From NCBI GenBank assembly GCA_031276415.1, contig JAISNF010000077.1, forward strand, positions 1 to 13,208: a DNA stretch of 13,208 nt, in the 5' to 3' direction. The notes below the pieces were generated by a model, which was not told the origin of the DNA, did not search any database, and was given only the letters and a program-made list of their open reading frames with translations. Of the stretch, positions 7,262 to 13,208 are shown piece by piece. The first letter of the stretch is position 1, and each line of letters opens with the position of its first letter. The DNA comes from Planctomycetaceae bacterium (GTDB lineage: Bacteria > Planctomycetota > Planctomycetia > Pirellulales > Thermoguttaceae). The translations under genes and the position numbers were made by a program.

Positions 7262-7822
7262 TTACTCTGGATTTTGGGGAGTATCTTTTGGTTCTGAGCC
7301 GTTGCCGTCTTTTTCAGCAAGTTTAACAATCTGGCTTGCCAAAGCACCGCCGATAGCGATAAACTGACCGGAAAGTTTGGCTCCAATACCGACAATCTGA
7401 CCAAGCAACATCGCAATTTGTTCTTCGCGGGTTGGCCATTTACTAACTTCAACCGCCTGTTCCGCTCCTAACGCTTCTCCATCCAGAACTGCTCCTTTAA
7501 TTTCAAAACCTTGCAGGGTTTTATCTTTTGACAGTTTAACGAGTTCTTTGGCTAGCGAAACGATATCCGAAGAACCCCAGCAAAGAGCATAAGAACCGGT
7601 CATGTTCTGAAAGGCAGCGGCAAGCGGAGTTCCTTCGGTGGCGCGTCGTGCCAGACTGTTTTTAATAACCATCAGGTTAATCCCTTTTGAAGCAAGATTA
7701 GCCCGAAGGTTTTTGTTTTTATTGGCATCAATTCCGGTCAAACCAACCAGAATCAGGTATTGCGTACCTTCAAGCCGTTTGGCAACGGTATCAGTAATTA
7801 ATTGTTTAACAAACTTACTCAT
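7262..7822 (-). CDS. rplJ: 50S ribosomal protein L10
   Basis: L10 is the stalk base: its N-terminal domain binds 23S rRNA near L11 and its C-terminal helix carries the L7/L12 dimers. The 186-residue product begins MSKFVKQLITDTVAKRL and shows the family features LILVGLTGIDANKNKNLR, an IKNSLARRA segment at about 53-61 and GSYALCWG. The C-terminus (about 130-186) is helical, with an acidic, polar tail (EKDGNGSEPKDTPQNPE), slightly longer than the typical 165-175 residues. No clear Shine-Dalgarno is seen before the ATG at 7822. The 209-base gap to rplA upstream is where L10-L12 autoregulation of the leader usually acts, but I could not identify the known L10 leader fold. Confidence 0.97.
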   Translation of the reverse strand: MSKFVKQLITDTVAKRLEGTQYLILVGLTGIDANKNKNLRANLASKGINLMVIKNSLARRATEGTPLAAAFQNMTGSYALCWGSSDIVSLAKELVKLSKDKTLQGFEIKGAVLDGEALGAEQAVEVSKWPTREEQIAMLLGQIVGIGAKLSGQFIAIGGALASQIVKLAEKDGNGSEPKDTPQNPE

Positions 7823-8031
7823 TTTAGGCTTATGGGCTGTTGGTTCAATGTCAAGTTTTTTGGCAACAGTTTTCGCAACTATTTTTTATAACAAAACATT
7901 GAATACCGCAAAATAATGTGGAACGAAATAGTATTTTATAAATATTTTATACAAATCTCAAAAAGACGAATTTCTTGGGCAATTACGAATTGTCGTCCGG
8001 TTACAAAAATAAAACAACTCCAAATTACCGT

Positions 8032-8712
8032 CTAACCGGCAACACGAACCCCCGGCGACATTGTTGCGGAAAGAGTAATACTTTTAACATAAACTCCTTT
8101 AACTGCCGCTGGTTTGAGATTGTTGATATATTGCAGGAACGCATCAATATTTTCGACAAGTTGGTTTTTATCGAATTTAATTTTGCCGACAATAGCGTGA
8201 ATTATACCGGCTTTATCATTTCGAAATTCGACTTTACCGGCTTTATATTCTTTAATTGTTTTGGCAACATCCATTGTTACGGTTCCGGCTCGCGGAGAGG
8301 GCATTAAGCCGCGTGGACCGAGAATTTTACCGAGAGGTCCAACAAGTCCCATCATATCGGGAGTTGCAATACAGACATCGAAATCAGTCCAGCCTTCTTT
8401 AATTTTGGCAACAAGATCGGCATCGCCAATTGTATCGGCACCGCCGTTGCGGGCTTCTTCGGCTTTATCGCCTTTGGCAATAACACAAACCCGAAGTGAT
8501 TTGCCAATACCATGCGGAAGAACAATAGAACCACGAACAAGTTGGTCTGCCTGCTTCGGATCAATACCCAGCCGAACAGCAATTTCCACACTTTGGTTGA
8601 ATTTCAAATTATCGAATTGTTTCAATAAATTAACAGCATCCGTCAAGGGAAGCGCAACATCCTGTTTAATTTTTTTGAAATCATTCCGATAGCGTTTTGA
8701 ATGTTTTGACAT
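8032..8712 (-). CDS. rplA: 50S ribosomal protein L1
   Basis: L1 binds 23S rRNA helices 76-78, forms the mobile stalk at the E site and, in many bacteria, represses its own message. The ATG at 8712 gives a standard 226-residue protein beginning MSKHSKRYR; a TTG two codons upstream is in frame but less likely. Family signatures are SVEIAVRLGIDPKQADQLVRGSIVLPHGIGK near 40-70, the strongly conserved GPRGLMPSPRAGTVT near 130-145, and YVKSITLSATMSPGVRV at the C-terminus. It is the first gene of the transcription block here, behind a good promoter. Normally rplK (L11) precedes it, but that gene is absent from the adjacent sequence. Confidence 0.97.
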   Translation of the reverse strand: MSKHSKRYRNDFKKIKQDVALPLTDAVNLLKQFDNLKFNQSVEIAVRLGIDPKQADQLVRGSIVLPHGIGKSLRVCVIAKGDKAEEARNGGADTIGDADLVAKIKEGWTDFDVCIATPDMMGLVGPLGKILGPRGLMPSPRAGTVTMDVAKTIKEYKAGKVEFRNDKAGIIHAIVGKIKFDKNQLVENIDAFLQYINNLKPAAVKGVYVKSITLSATMSPGVRVAG

Positions 8713-8746
8713 ACTCAATACCAGTTAAGGTTCGGTCAATAATGAA

Positions 8747-8766
8747 GGTTACCAACATTTGCAACC
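8747..8766 (-). promoter_or_regulatory. Leader hairpin before rplA
   Basis: GGTTAC (8747-8752) and GCAACC (8761-8766) form a short stem with one mismatch and an 8-base loop, about 35 bases before the rplA start codon and inside its predicted untranslated leader. L1 is known to autoregulate through a leader mimic of its rRNA site, so this hairpin is a possible part of that control. I cannot show the L1 recognition motif. Confidence 0.25.
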
Positions 8767-8853
8767 CTCTCCCGTTTTAAAACAACATTAAAAATAGTCA
8801 GTTTATTGATTCTCAAAAAACTTTTCGCCGCACCAATAAAAATTTCACAACAG

Positions 8854-8881
8854 ATTTTATTAGAAAATAATATTTTGTCAA
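8854..8881 (-). promoter_or_regulatory. Sigma-70-type promoter for rplA
   Basis: On the minus strand a perfect -35 box TTGACA (8881-8876) is followed after 16 bases by TAAAAT (8859-8854), one mismatch from the -10 consensus. Transcription would start near 8847 and give a leader of roughly 135 bases before rplA, long enough for L1-dependent translational control. It is the best promoter match I found in the window and suits a highly expressed ribosomal operon. Confidence 0.6.
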
Positions 8882-8886
8882 AGGGG

Positions 8887-8906
8887 GTGTAAATTTAATT
8901 TTACAC
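8887..8906. promoter_or_regulatory. Operator-like inverted repeat just upstream of the rplA -35 box
   Basis: GTGTAAA (8887-8893) and TTTACAC (8900-8906) are perfect 7-base arms around a 6-base A/T centre. The dyad ends five bases before the -35 box of the predicted rplA promoter. Its spacing (one helical turn between half-sites) is typical for a dimeric DNA-binding protein, and its position upstream of -35 suits an activator. No protein can be named from the sequence. Confidence 0.45.
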
Positions 8907-9076
8907 AAAACGGCAATGGAAACCATTTTAAACCAAAATTCCCAAATAAATCCGGTCATTTTTTTTGATGTAATCACATGATATATCAAGAGTTAAGACT
9001 AATTTTGATTGAAAGATTAACTTGGCTTTCACAAGTTGGTTATTAATTTTAGCATAGTATTGAACTAGTCAAATAT

Positions 9077-9273
9077 TAGATAATTAGTAATATTTCAGCC
9101 ATTGGGTCATTCAAAAGGTAGCCAACATTTTCCGTAAACATTACGTCGTCATACTCGCCGACTTAACCCCTGTTTGCGGATGGAAATCGAAATAACATCA
9201 ATAGTTACGACCTTTTGAATTACCCAAAACCACTGAAATATTACAAAATAATTGAAATATTACCTAATTATCT
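9077..9273. repeat. Roughly 197-base palindromic, MITE-like element after the sulfatase gene
   Basis: The two halves are near reverse complements. GTAATATTTCAG (9087-9098) pairs with 9233-9244 without mismatch, and TTGGGTCATTCAAAAGGT (9102-9119) pairs with 9210-9227 with one mismatch. ATTTTCCGTAAAC near 9127-9139 pairs approximately with GTTTGCGGATGGAAAT near 9171-9186. The outermost AGATAATTAG on the left also matches the far-right end, which reaches into the sulfatase stop codon (9268-9270). The right arm contains a second copy of the tip (9253-9263). There is no coding sequence inside and I see no clear target duplication. It could act as a bidirectional terminator as well. Confidence 0.7.
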
Positions 9274-10740
9274 GTTTTTTTGAGGAGATACAGGCAGTTC
9301 GCGTTGTAGCGGTAATGGTACAAAATCTTGCTCGGCAATCATCCAATTTCGTAATTCCCTTTTGAGTTGAAGTTCGATGGCTGCTGTCTCTTTTTTTCCC
9401 GACAAATTTTCAAGTTCATCTGGATCGTTTTGTAAATCGTAAACTTCAAACATTGATCGATTTTCTCCTGTATAAAGAGAGGCAATGGACGGAGGAACTT
9501 TTCCTTCCTTTGCCGCATTTTGAATTTCTATCCATTTAGGTCCTTTGGCATAATAACTGTACGGAATTTGCCAAAGCGGATTATAAATTAATTTGTACTG
9601 TTTGCCGACAATTGTTCGAGAAAGATCGAAACTTTGGATATCGGTTGGTAATCCAAAACCGTGCGGTCCTCTGGCAGCAAAAATATAATTTCGTACTGAT
9701 GCGTCTTTTTCGCCAAATAAGATTGGTAAAAAACTTTGGCTTGTCCATTCAATTGGTGGAGTGATTCCAGCTGCCGCCAAACAAGTCGCACCAATGTCTT
9801 CACCGGAAACTAATTCAGAAGAAATACTTCCCGGTAAAATTTTACCAGTCCAACGAACAAGTAACGGAACATGAATTCCACTTTCATACAAACTTCCCTT
9901 GCCGCGAAGAATAGAGGCTCCATTATCACCAATAAAAATAACCAATGTGTTTTCTTTGAGAGAACGTTTATCGAGTTCTTCCAATACTTTTCCAAATGAT
10001 TGGTCAAAACGATTAACTTCGTTATAATAATCTGCGTGTGCTTTTCGGATAAATGGAATATCGGGACACCAAGATGGAAGGATAAGTTTGTCTGGATCAC
10101 TTGGTTCTGGAATTTCTTCATTATCGTAAGGAGCATGAGGATCATGAAAACACAGTTGTAGAAAAAAAGGTTTCTCTTTCGGTACCAGATCAAGAAATTC
10201 TGAAAACTGTTTCAAAGTATTGTTAATGGCTACCAATCCTTGTCCAGACGCACTCTTAGCATAGTCATAACGACTACTAAACCGTTTATATTCATAGGTT
10301 CCATCGGCTTGTCGAATTGGTCCTCCCAGTCCGTCTTCGCCCTCCATGTGATAACTCCGCCCAGCAAGTCCCGTATAAAAACCAGCATCACGAAGATATT
10401 CTGGAAACGATTTTATTTCGGCTGGAAATGGAGCGGAAAATCGAGACATACCGATTCCAACTTGTGATCGGGCTGCAAAAATTCCTGCTCGTGATTGCAC
10501 ACACTGCGGAGCTGTAACATAAGCCCGACGAAATGTCATTCCTTCAGCAGCAAAACGATCCAAATTCGGTGTCTTAACATTAGGATCACCATAAACCCCA
10601 ACATGAGGATAACCATGATCGTCTGAAATTACAAGCAAAATGTTAGGTCTTGTTGTTCCAGTACCTAAATTACTTTCTTCAGCAACAAGAGGAATGGACA
10701 AAAATAAAATAAATAGAAAAATAGTTGTGTTTTTTAACAT
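9268..10740 (-). CDS. Secreted type I sulfatase (alkaline-phosphatase superfamily)
   Basis: Type I sulfatases hydrolyse sulfate esters or sulfamates, often of polysaccharides, and need a formylglycine made from an active-site Cys or Ser. The 490-residue protein has a Sec signal peptide at about 1-20, then RPNILLVISDDHG with the metal-binding pair Asp40-Asp41. The activation site is Cys80 in CVQSR, followed by HDPH at 199-202, GDNG (Asp272, Asn273) and GKGSLYESGIHVPLLVRW with Lys281. The C-terminal hallmark is YDLQNDPDELENL at 434-446. The layout resembles heparan N-sulfatase-like enzymes, but the substrate cannot be read from sequence. The CxPSR signature has Gln instead of Pro. No Shine-Dalgarno is visible. 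It is the last gene of the right-hand cluster and ends in a palindromic repeat. Confidence 0.93.
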   Translation of the reverse strand: MLKNTTIFLFILFLSIPLVAEESNLGTGTTRPNILLVISDDHGYPHVGVYGDPNVKTPNLDRFAAEGMTFRRAYVTAPQCVQSRAGIFAARSQVGIGMSRFSAPFPAEIKSFPEYLRDAGFYTGLAGRSYHMEGEDGLGGPIRQADGTYEYKRFSSRYDYAKSASGQGLVAINNTLKQFSEFLDLVPKEKPFFLQLCFHDPHAPYDNEEIPEPSDPDKLILPSWCPDIPFIRKAHADYYNEVNRFDQSFGKVLEELDKRSLKENTLVIFIGDNGASILRGKGSLYESGIHVPLLVRWTGKILPGSISSELVSGEDIGATCLAAAGITPPIEWTSQSFLPILFGEKDASVRNYIFAARGPHGFGLPTDIQSFDLSRTIVGKQYKLIYNPLWQIPYSYYAKGPKWIEIQNAAKEGKVPPSIASLYTGENRSMFEVYDLQNDPDELENLSGKKETAAIELQLKRELRNWMIAEQDFVPLPLQRELPVSPQKNR

Positions 10741-10839
10741 AGTCTAAATTATTGTTAAATTGTGAATAAAAATAGTTTAATGTTGGATAAAATTTTACTT
10801 TCAGCACTTATCATTTTACATTAATTTGTTAAGGACATT

Positions 10840-10852
10840 ACTGAAATATTAC
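10840..10852. repeat. Solo copy of the intergenic repeat tip
   Basis: ACTGAAATATTAC is identical over 13 bases to the tip of the palindromic element at 9232-9244. It stands in the gap between the second lipoprotein gene and the sulfatase, without an obvious complete partner arm nearby. It may be a remnant of the same repeat family. Confidence 0.45.
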
Positions 10853-10936
10853 GAAAAGTCAAATTGATAACTGTCGAAAGTAATTAAAGAACTGTAAATG
10901 AAATTTGAATCAAATACCTACAAACAACAAATACAG

Positions 10937-11356
10937 TTACGGTTTTTCAACGACAAAATCAAAAGTTTTTGCTCTACCACGTTTAATTTCGTATTTTGGA
11001 CATTCTGGATTAGGGTAGGTGTATTTGGCTGAAACCCGTTCAACTGAATCATACAAACCTGTTGGTTTGCCGTTTTTGATAATTTCAACAGCGTAACCAG
11101 TTTCTGCAACCCAAACATCGTATTTTCCGGAAGGAATTCCGTCACCATCTTTAAATTCGCCGACAGAATATTGTCCATCTTTATTCAATCGACCATAAAA
11201 AGTATTTTTTCCCGTAGTGAAGCATACTTTTCCAGGATAAACCGGCGTTCCGTCTGAGTAGGTTACCTGACCGGAAATTTGAGTTTTATCCGAACAACCA
11301 GCGAAAAACAATACAGAAAATACGGTAAAAAACAAAACTAAAATTGATATTTTCAT
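10937..11356 (-). CDS. Small lipoprotein with a carboxypeptidase-regulatory-like (beta-sandwich) domain
   Basis: This is a 139-residue secreted lipoprotein. The signal peptide MKISILVLFFTVFSVLFFAGC ends in a lipobox with Cys21 as the lipidation site. The rest is one beta-rich domain opening with ISGQVTYSDGTPVYPGKVCFTT, the typical first strands of carboxypeptidase-regulatory-like domains of planctomycete lipoproteins. YGRLNKDGQYSVGEFKDGDGIPSGKYDVWV follows. It is clearly paralogous to the protein encoded at 12387-12824, sharing V-C-F, GR-[LI]-N-K-[DN]-G-x-Y and the DGDGIP turn. Such proteins often stand next to DUF1559 genes; their role is unknown and presumably structural or binding at the cell envelope. 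No strong ribosome binding site precedes the ATG at 11356. Confidence 0.85.
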   Translation of the reverse strand: MKISILVLFFTVFSVLFFAGCSDKTQISGQVTYSDGTPVYPGKVCFTTGKNTFYGRLNKDGQYSVGEFKDGDGIPSGKYDVWVAETGYAVEIIKNGKPTGLYDSVERVSAKYTYPNPECPKYEIKRGRAKTFDFVVEKP

Positions 11357-11414
11357 TTTTTCTTTATTGTAAATAAAATTTGTTGAAACAGTTAATTAAA
11401 AATTAAAAAACCTT

Positions 11415-11442
11415 CACTGAAAATACCACAGAAATATCACTT
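11415..11442. repeat. Repeat tip pair at the 3' end of the hydrolase gene
   Basis: CACTGAAAATACCAC followed by AGAAATATCACTT is a degenerate double copy of the intergenic motif seen at the other gene ends of this cluster. It touches the hydrolase stop codon (11441-11443). Read on the minus strand, the order of elements matches the sequence after the first lipoprotein stop codon. Confidence 0.4.
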
Positions 11443-12220
11443 AATTTTTATTTTCGAGTGTTTTGAGAATAACGTCGGCGACTTGTTGTGCGATAATATC
11501 GAATCCGTCTTTTGAAAAATGGATATTACCCGGTGCCTTGAATTGTTCCGGTTTGAAATTTTTTGTCAAACTATAAATATCATTGGTCGGGATGTGGTGT
11601 TTTTCAATAATCTTTGCCGCAACATTATTAAAGAGAACTTCTTCGCCAACCCGATTTCCTTTGGTGCCTTCATTGACTACTGACGACGAAGCCCAAATCA
11701 GTTTTGTTTTTGTTTGTTCCAAACGCTTAATGATTTTTTCAAGATTTTCACCGTATAACTCCGGCGAATGTCGTAGTTCTCCGATTTTCTGATCTTGAAT
11801 TCTTTTGCCGTTTTCTACTCTGGCGCGGTTACAATCATGTAATCCCCAGTTGAAATGAATTACATCCCATTTTGTTGTTCCGAGAAATCGGTCGATGTTT
11901 TCCAATCCATAAGCGGTATTGGCACAATTATCCGGTGTTCCGTTGGATTTGAGTGGAAAATAAACATTCGCTTTGTCTTTGAGCAGTTGGCGAAGTTTAA
12001 GAACATAGCCAATGGTATTGGAATCACCTAAAACCAGAACGTTAGGCAATTTCGGATCGGCTTCGAATGCCCATGCCTTCGCCGTATTTTGAATTTGCTT
12101 GGCACGTTGTTCAGGTGTGGGCGTGTTGTCGGGATTATTGGGATTTTGTGCATTAACAGAAGTGTTGACGAACAAAAATCCTCCAAGAACCAGCAACAGA
12201 ACAGTTTGAATCAATTTCAT
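11441..12220 (-). CDS. Secreted SGNH/GDSL-like hydrolase
   Basis: The 259-residue protein starts at an ATG with a good Shine-Dalgarno (GAGGAAAG). The signal peptide covers about 1-24 (cleavage after VNA). SGNH signatures are block I, VLVLGDSNTIGY, with nucleophile Ser67; a possible block II glycine near GTPDNCANTAYGLENID (94-110); block III, HFNWGLHDC (122-130), where the usual GxND reads GLHD; and block V, PGNIHFSKDG, with His234. The usual D-x-x-H of block V is changed: the residue three before His is Gly and Asn233 minus one is Asn232. Planctomycete homologs I recall share the GLHD and N-[VI]-H-F forms, so it is probably active, likely an esterase on polysaccharide or other acyl groups. 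A partnership with the sulfatase in glycan breakdown is plausible from context only. Confidence 0.85.
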   Translation of the reverse strand: MKLIQTVLLLVLGGFLFVNTSVNAQNPNNPDNTPTPEQRAKQIQNTAKAWAFEADPKLPNVLVLGDSNTIGYVLKLRQLLKDKANVYFPLKSNGTPDNCANTAYGLENIDRFLGTTKWDVIHFNWGLHDCNRARVENGKRIQDQKIGELRHSPELYGENLEKIIKRLEQTKTKLIWASSSVVNEGTKGNRVGEEVLFNNVAAKIIEKHHIPTNDIYSLTKNFKPEQFKAPGNIHFSKDGFDIIAQQVADVILKTLENKN

Positions 12221-12261
12221 AGTCTTTCCTCATTAATTTTAAGGGTTAGTAAATAAATTTC

Positions 12262-12382
12262 GTAATATTTTAGTGAATTTTGTGTTTTCTTTTTTAACCG
12301 CCAAGGTTTGCGCAAAGAATGTTTCTGATTTTAAAATCCTTGTGATCTTTGCGGTTAAACAGAAATTCCACTAAATAATTAC
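12262..12382. repeat. Palindromic intergenic repeat between the hydrolase and first lipoprotein genes
   Basis: The tips GTAATATTTTAGTG (12262-12275) and CACTAAATAATTAC (12369-12382) are reverse complements at 12 of 14 positions. Inside them TTAACCGC (12294-12301) and GCGGTTAA (12351-12358) are perfect 8-base arms, and GATTTTAAAATC (12327-12338) is a perfect palindrome near the centre. The core, with its CAAAG and CCTTGTGATCTTTGCGG phrases, resembles a non-coding boilerplate repeat I have seen in the intergenic DNA of many AT-rich bacteria. It fills nearly the whole gap and its right tip reaches to five bases from a stop codon. Confidence 0.65.
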
Positions 12383-12386
12383 TTAA

Positions 12387-12824
12387 TCACCTCTTAATTT
12401 TATTATTTGAAATAGGTCGTTCTACAGTAAAGTCAAATTTATTTACACCGTGTTTAACTTCAAATGTTAGAGTACTTACTTTTTGTTCGGTATATTTTCT
12501 GTCAACAAGTTCAATCTCTTTGAATTTTCCTGTTTCATCATTGTTTTGATCCAAAATTGGTTCTGATAAAACAGTTCCTGAAAGCCAAACAGTATAGTTT
12601 TCTGGTGGAATACCATCTCCATCTTTTATTTCTCCGAGTGTATAATATCCATTTTTATTTATCCGACCAAAATATGTTCGATCTTTTGTTCCAAAACACA
12701 CTTCGCCTAAAGTAACCGGTTCACCATCTGTAAATTTTACATGCCCAGAAACTTTAACTTTGTTAGAACAACCAATAAAAACAGGTAAAATAACGAAAAA
12801 AAATAATAGAAGAAATTTTTGCAT
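12387..12824 (-). CDS. Small lipoprotein with a carboxypeptidase-regulatory-like domain
   Basis: From the ATG at 12824 the product has 145 residues and a compact lipoprotein signal, MQKFLLLFFFVILPVFIGC, with Cys19 as the lipid anchor. An in-frame ATG at 12857 would add 11 residues; neither start has a ribosome binding site, and the shorter one is chosen for its normal signal length. The mature part is a single beta-sandwich-like domain: VKVSGHVKFTDGEPVTLGEVCFGTKDRTYFGRINKNGYYTLGEI, then KDGDGIPPENYTVWL and a C-terminal strand KFDFTVERP. It is a paralog of the lipoprotein at 10937-11356; the two bracket the hydrolase gene. It follows the DUF1559 gene by about 150 bases, a pairing common in planctomycetes. 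Function is unknown. Confidence 0.82.
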   Translation of the reverse strand: MQKFLLLFFFVILPVFIGCSNKVKVSGHVKFTDGEPVTLGEVCFGTKDRTYFGRINKNGYYTLGEIKDGDGIPPENYTVWLSGTVLSEPILDQNNDETGKFKEIELVDRKYTEQKVSTLTFEVKHGVNKFDFTVERPISNNKIKR

Positions 12825-12978
12825 ATTTTTTTTGAAACAGATATAATTCTGTTTCATTAGTTAAAGTATAAATTGTTTTCCGATTAATCTATGTACTATA
12901 TTGTTTAAGTGAAATTGACACGTTTTAGTATAATAAAACTGAAAGAAACAAAATATTCCACGTTGTTTTTTTAATATA

Positions 12979-13206
12979 TTATTGTGGAATTTCTACTGTG
13001 CCGCCATCATTTACAATGGCAAGTTTTTCTATGATATCACCACCTGCCGAACTTGGAATTGTATGAACTGTTCCGTCACCAAGAAGGAACTGACAGACAC
13101 CTGGGTGAGTACCACCGAACACGCCATCATTTACGATATTACCTCCACCATAATCATAAGGGGATCGTTTTATTGATGCGAGAGTTCCGTAGATCGGACG
13201 AGCAAT
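12979..13206 (-). CDS. DUF1559 (pseudopilin-like) protein, C-terminal fragment at the window edge
   Basis: Only the last 75 residues are in the window; the gene continues beyond 13208. The diagnostic H-x9-DG motif is present: FGGTHPGVCQFLLGDGTVHTI at about residues 30-50 of the fragment, with His, nine residues, then Asp-Gly. The tail ends IIEKLAIVNDGGTVEIPQ, a variant of the usual L-x-x-L-x-x-x-N-D-G-x-x-V ending. Full-length members have an N-terminal type IV pilin-like methylation signal and a single membrane helix and are hugely expanded in Planctomycetota. Their molecular role is not settled. It is upstream of, and probably co-transcribed with, the lipoprotein gene. Its reading frame is open right up to the window edge, so the gene is truncated by the window only. 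Confidence 0.9.
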   Translation of the reverse strand: MARPIYGTLASIKRSPYDYGGGNIVNDGVFGGTHPGVCQFLLGDGTVHTIPSSAGGDIIEKLAIVNDGGTVEIPQ

Positions 13207-13208
13207 AC

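Larger units (their letters stand above)
8713..9076. other. Intergenic region upstream of rplA, no gene seen
   Basis: No open frame with coding character, tRNA or rRNA is visible. The part next to rplA holds the leader, a promoter and an operator-like dyad (listed separately). The part from about 8910 to 9076 is AT-rich with nothing I can assign. Upstream of rplA one would expect rplK, nusG and secE; none of their motifs appears on either strand. Confidence 0.6.

Noticed and set aside
7823..7856. TTGACA box on the minus strand just before rplJ as a promoter
   Set aside because: The box (7851-7856 region) lies so close to the rplJ start codon that no -10 at proper spacing fits before the ATG; it is probably chance.
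8713..9076. tRNA or remnant of rplK upstream of rplA
   Set aside because: I saw no cloverleaf with a GTTCRA-type arm and no L11 motif on either strand.
12914..12935. TTGACA and TATAAT on the plus strand near 12915-12935 as a promoter
   Set aside because: The boxes are only about 8 bases apart instead of 16-18, and no plus-strand gene follows in the window.

Overview
The window is AT-rich, and every gene I can support lies on the minus strand, so transcription runs from right to left. The organism is very probably a member of the Planctomycetota, most likely a low-GC relative of the Pirellulales. Three things point there: a DUF1559 (pseudopilin-like, H-x9-DG) protein at the right edge, small carboxypeptidase-regulatory-like lipoproteins beside it, and a secreted type I sulfatase. 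RpoB has a planctomycete-like rifampicin-region sequence. Clear Shine-Dalgarno sequences precede only a minority of the genes. No database search was possible, so the taxonomic placement is from recall.

Right part (13208 to about 9077): an envelope or secretion cluster. In transcription order it holds the C-terminal end of a DUF1559 protein, a small lipoprotein, an SGNH/GDSL-like hydrolase with a signal peptide, a second lipoprotein related to the first, and a secreted sulfatase. The gaps between these genes carry an AT-rich repeat motif with core GTAATATTTCAGTG. In two places this motif forms the ends of long imperfect palindromes (about 9077-9273 and 12262-12382).

Central part (about 8910 to 2113): the ribosomal protein and RNA polymerase block, in order rplA (L1), rplJ (L10), rplL (L7/L12), rpoB (beta subunit). 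A good sigma-70-type promoter and an inverted repeat precede rplA. The 603-base rplL-rpoB gap is unusually rich in inverted repeats and contains a compact, less AT-rich segment that may be a structured RNA. The block is cut at both ends: rplK is not found upstream of rplA and rpoC is not found within 2.1 kb after rpoB. In most bacteria both are direct neighbours.

Left part (2046 to 1): four small genes of unknown function follow rpoB. They are a one-TM coiled-coil protein, two soluble proteins that may be distant paralogs of each other (both start with a helix followed by a K-[IV]-[IR]-R-W strand), and a small multi-TM protein. They resemble accessory genes set into a core-gene neighbourhood. 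I cannot assign a function to any of them.

I found no tRNA, rRNA, CRISPR array or intact insertion sequence.
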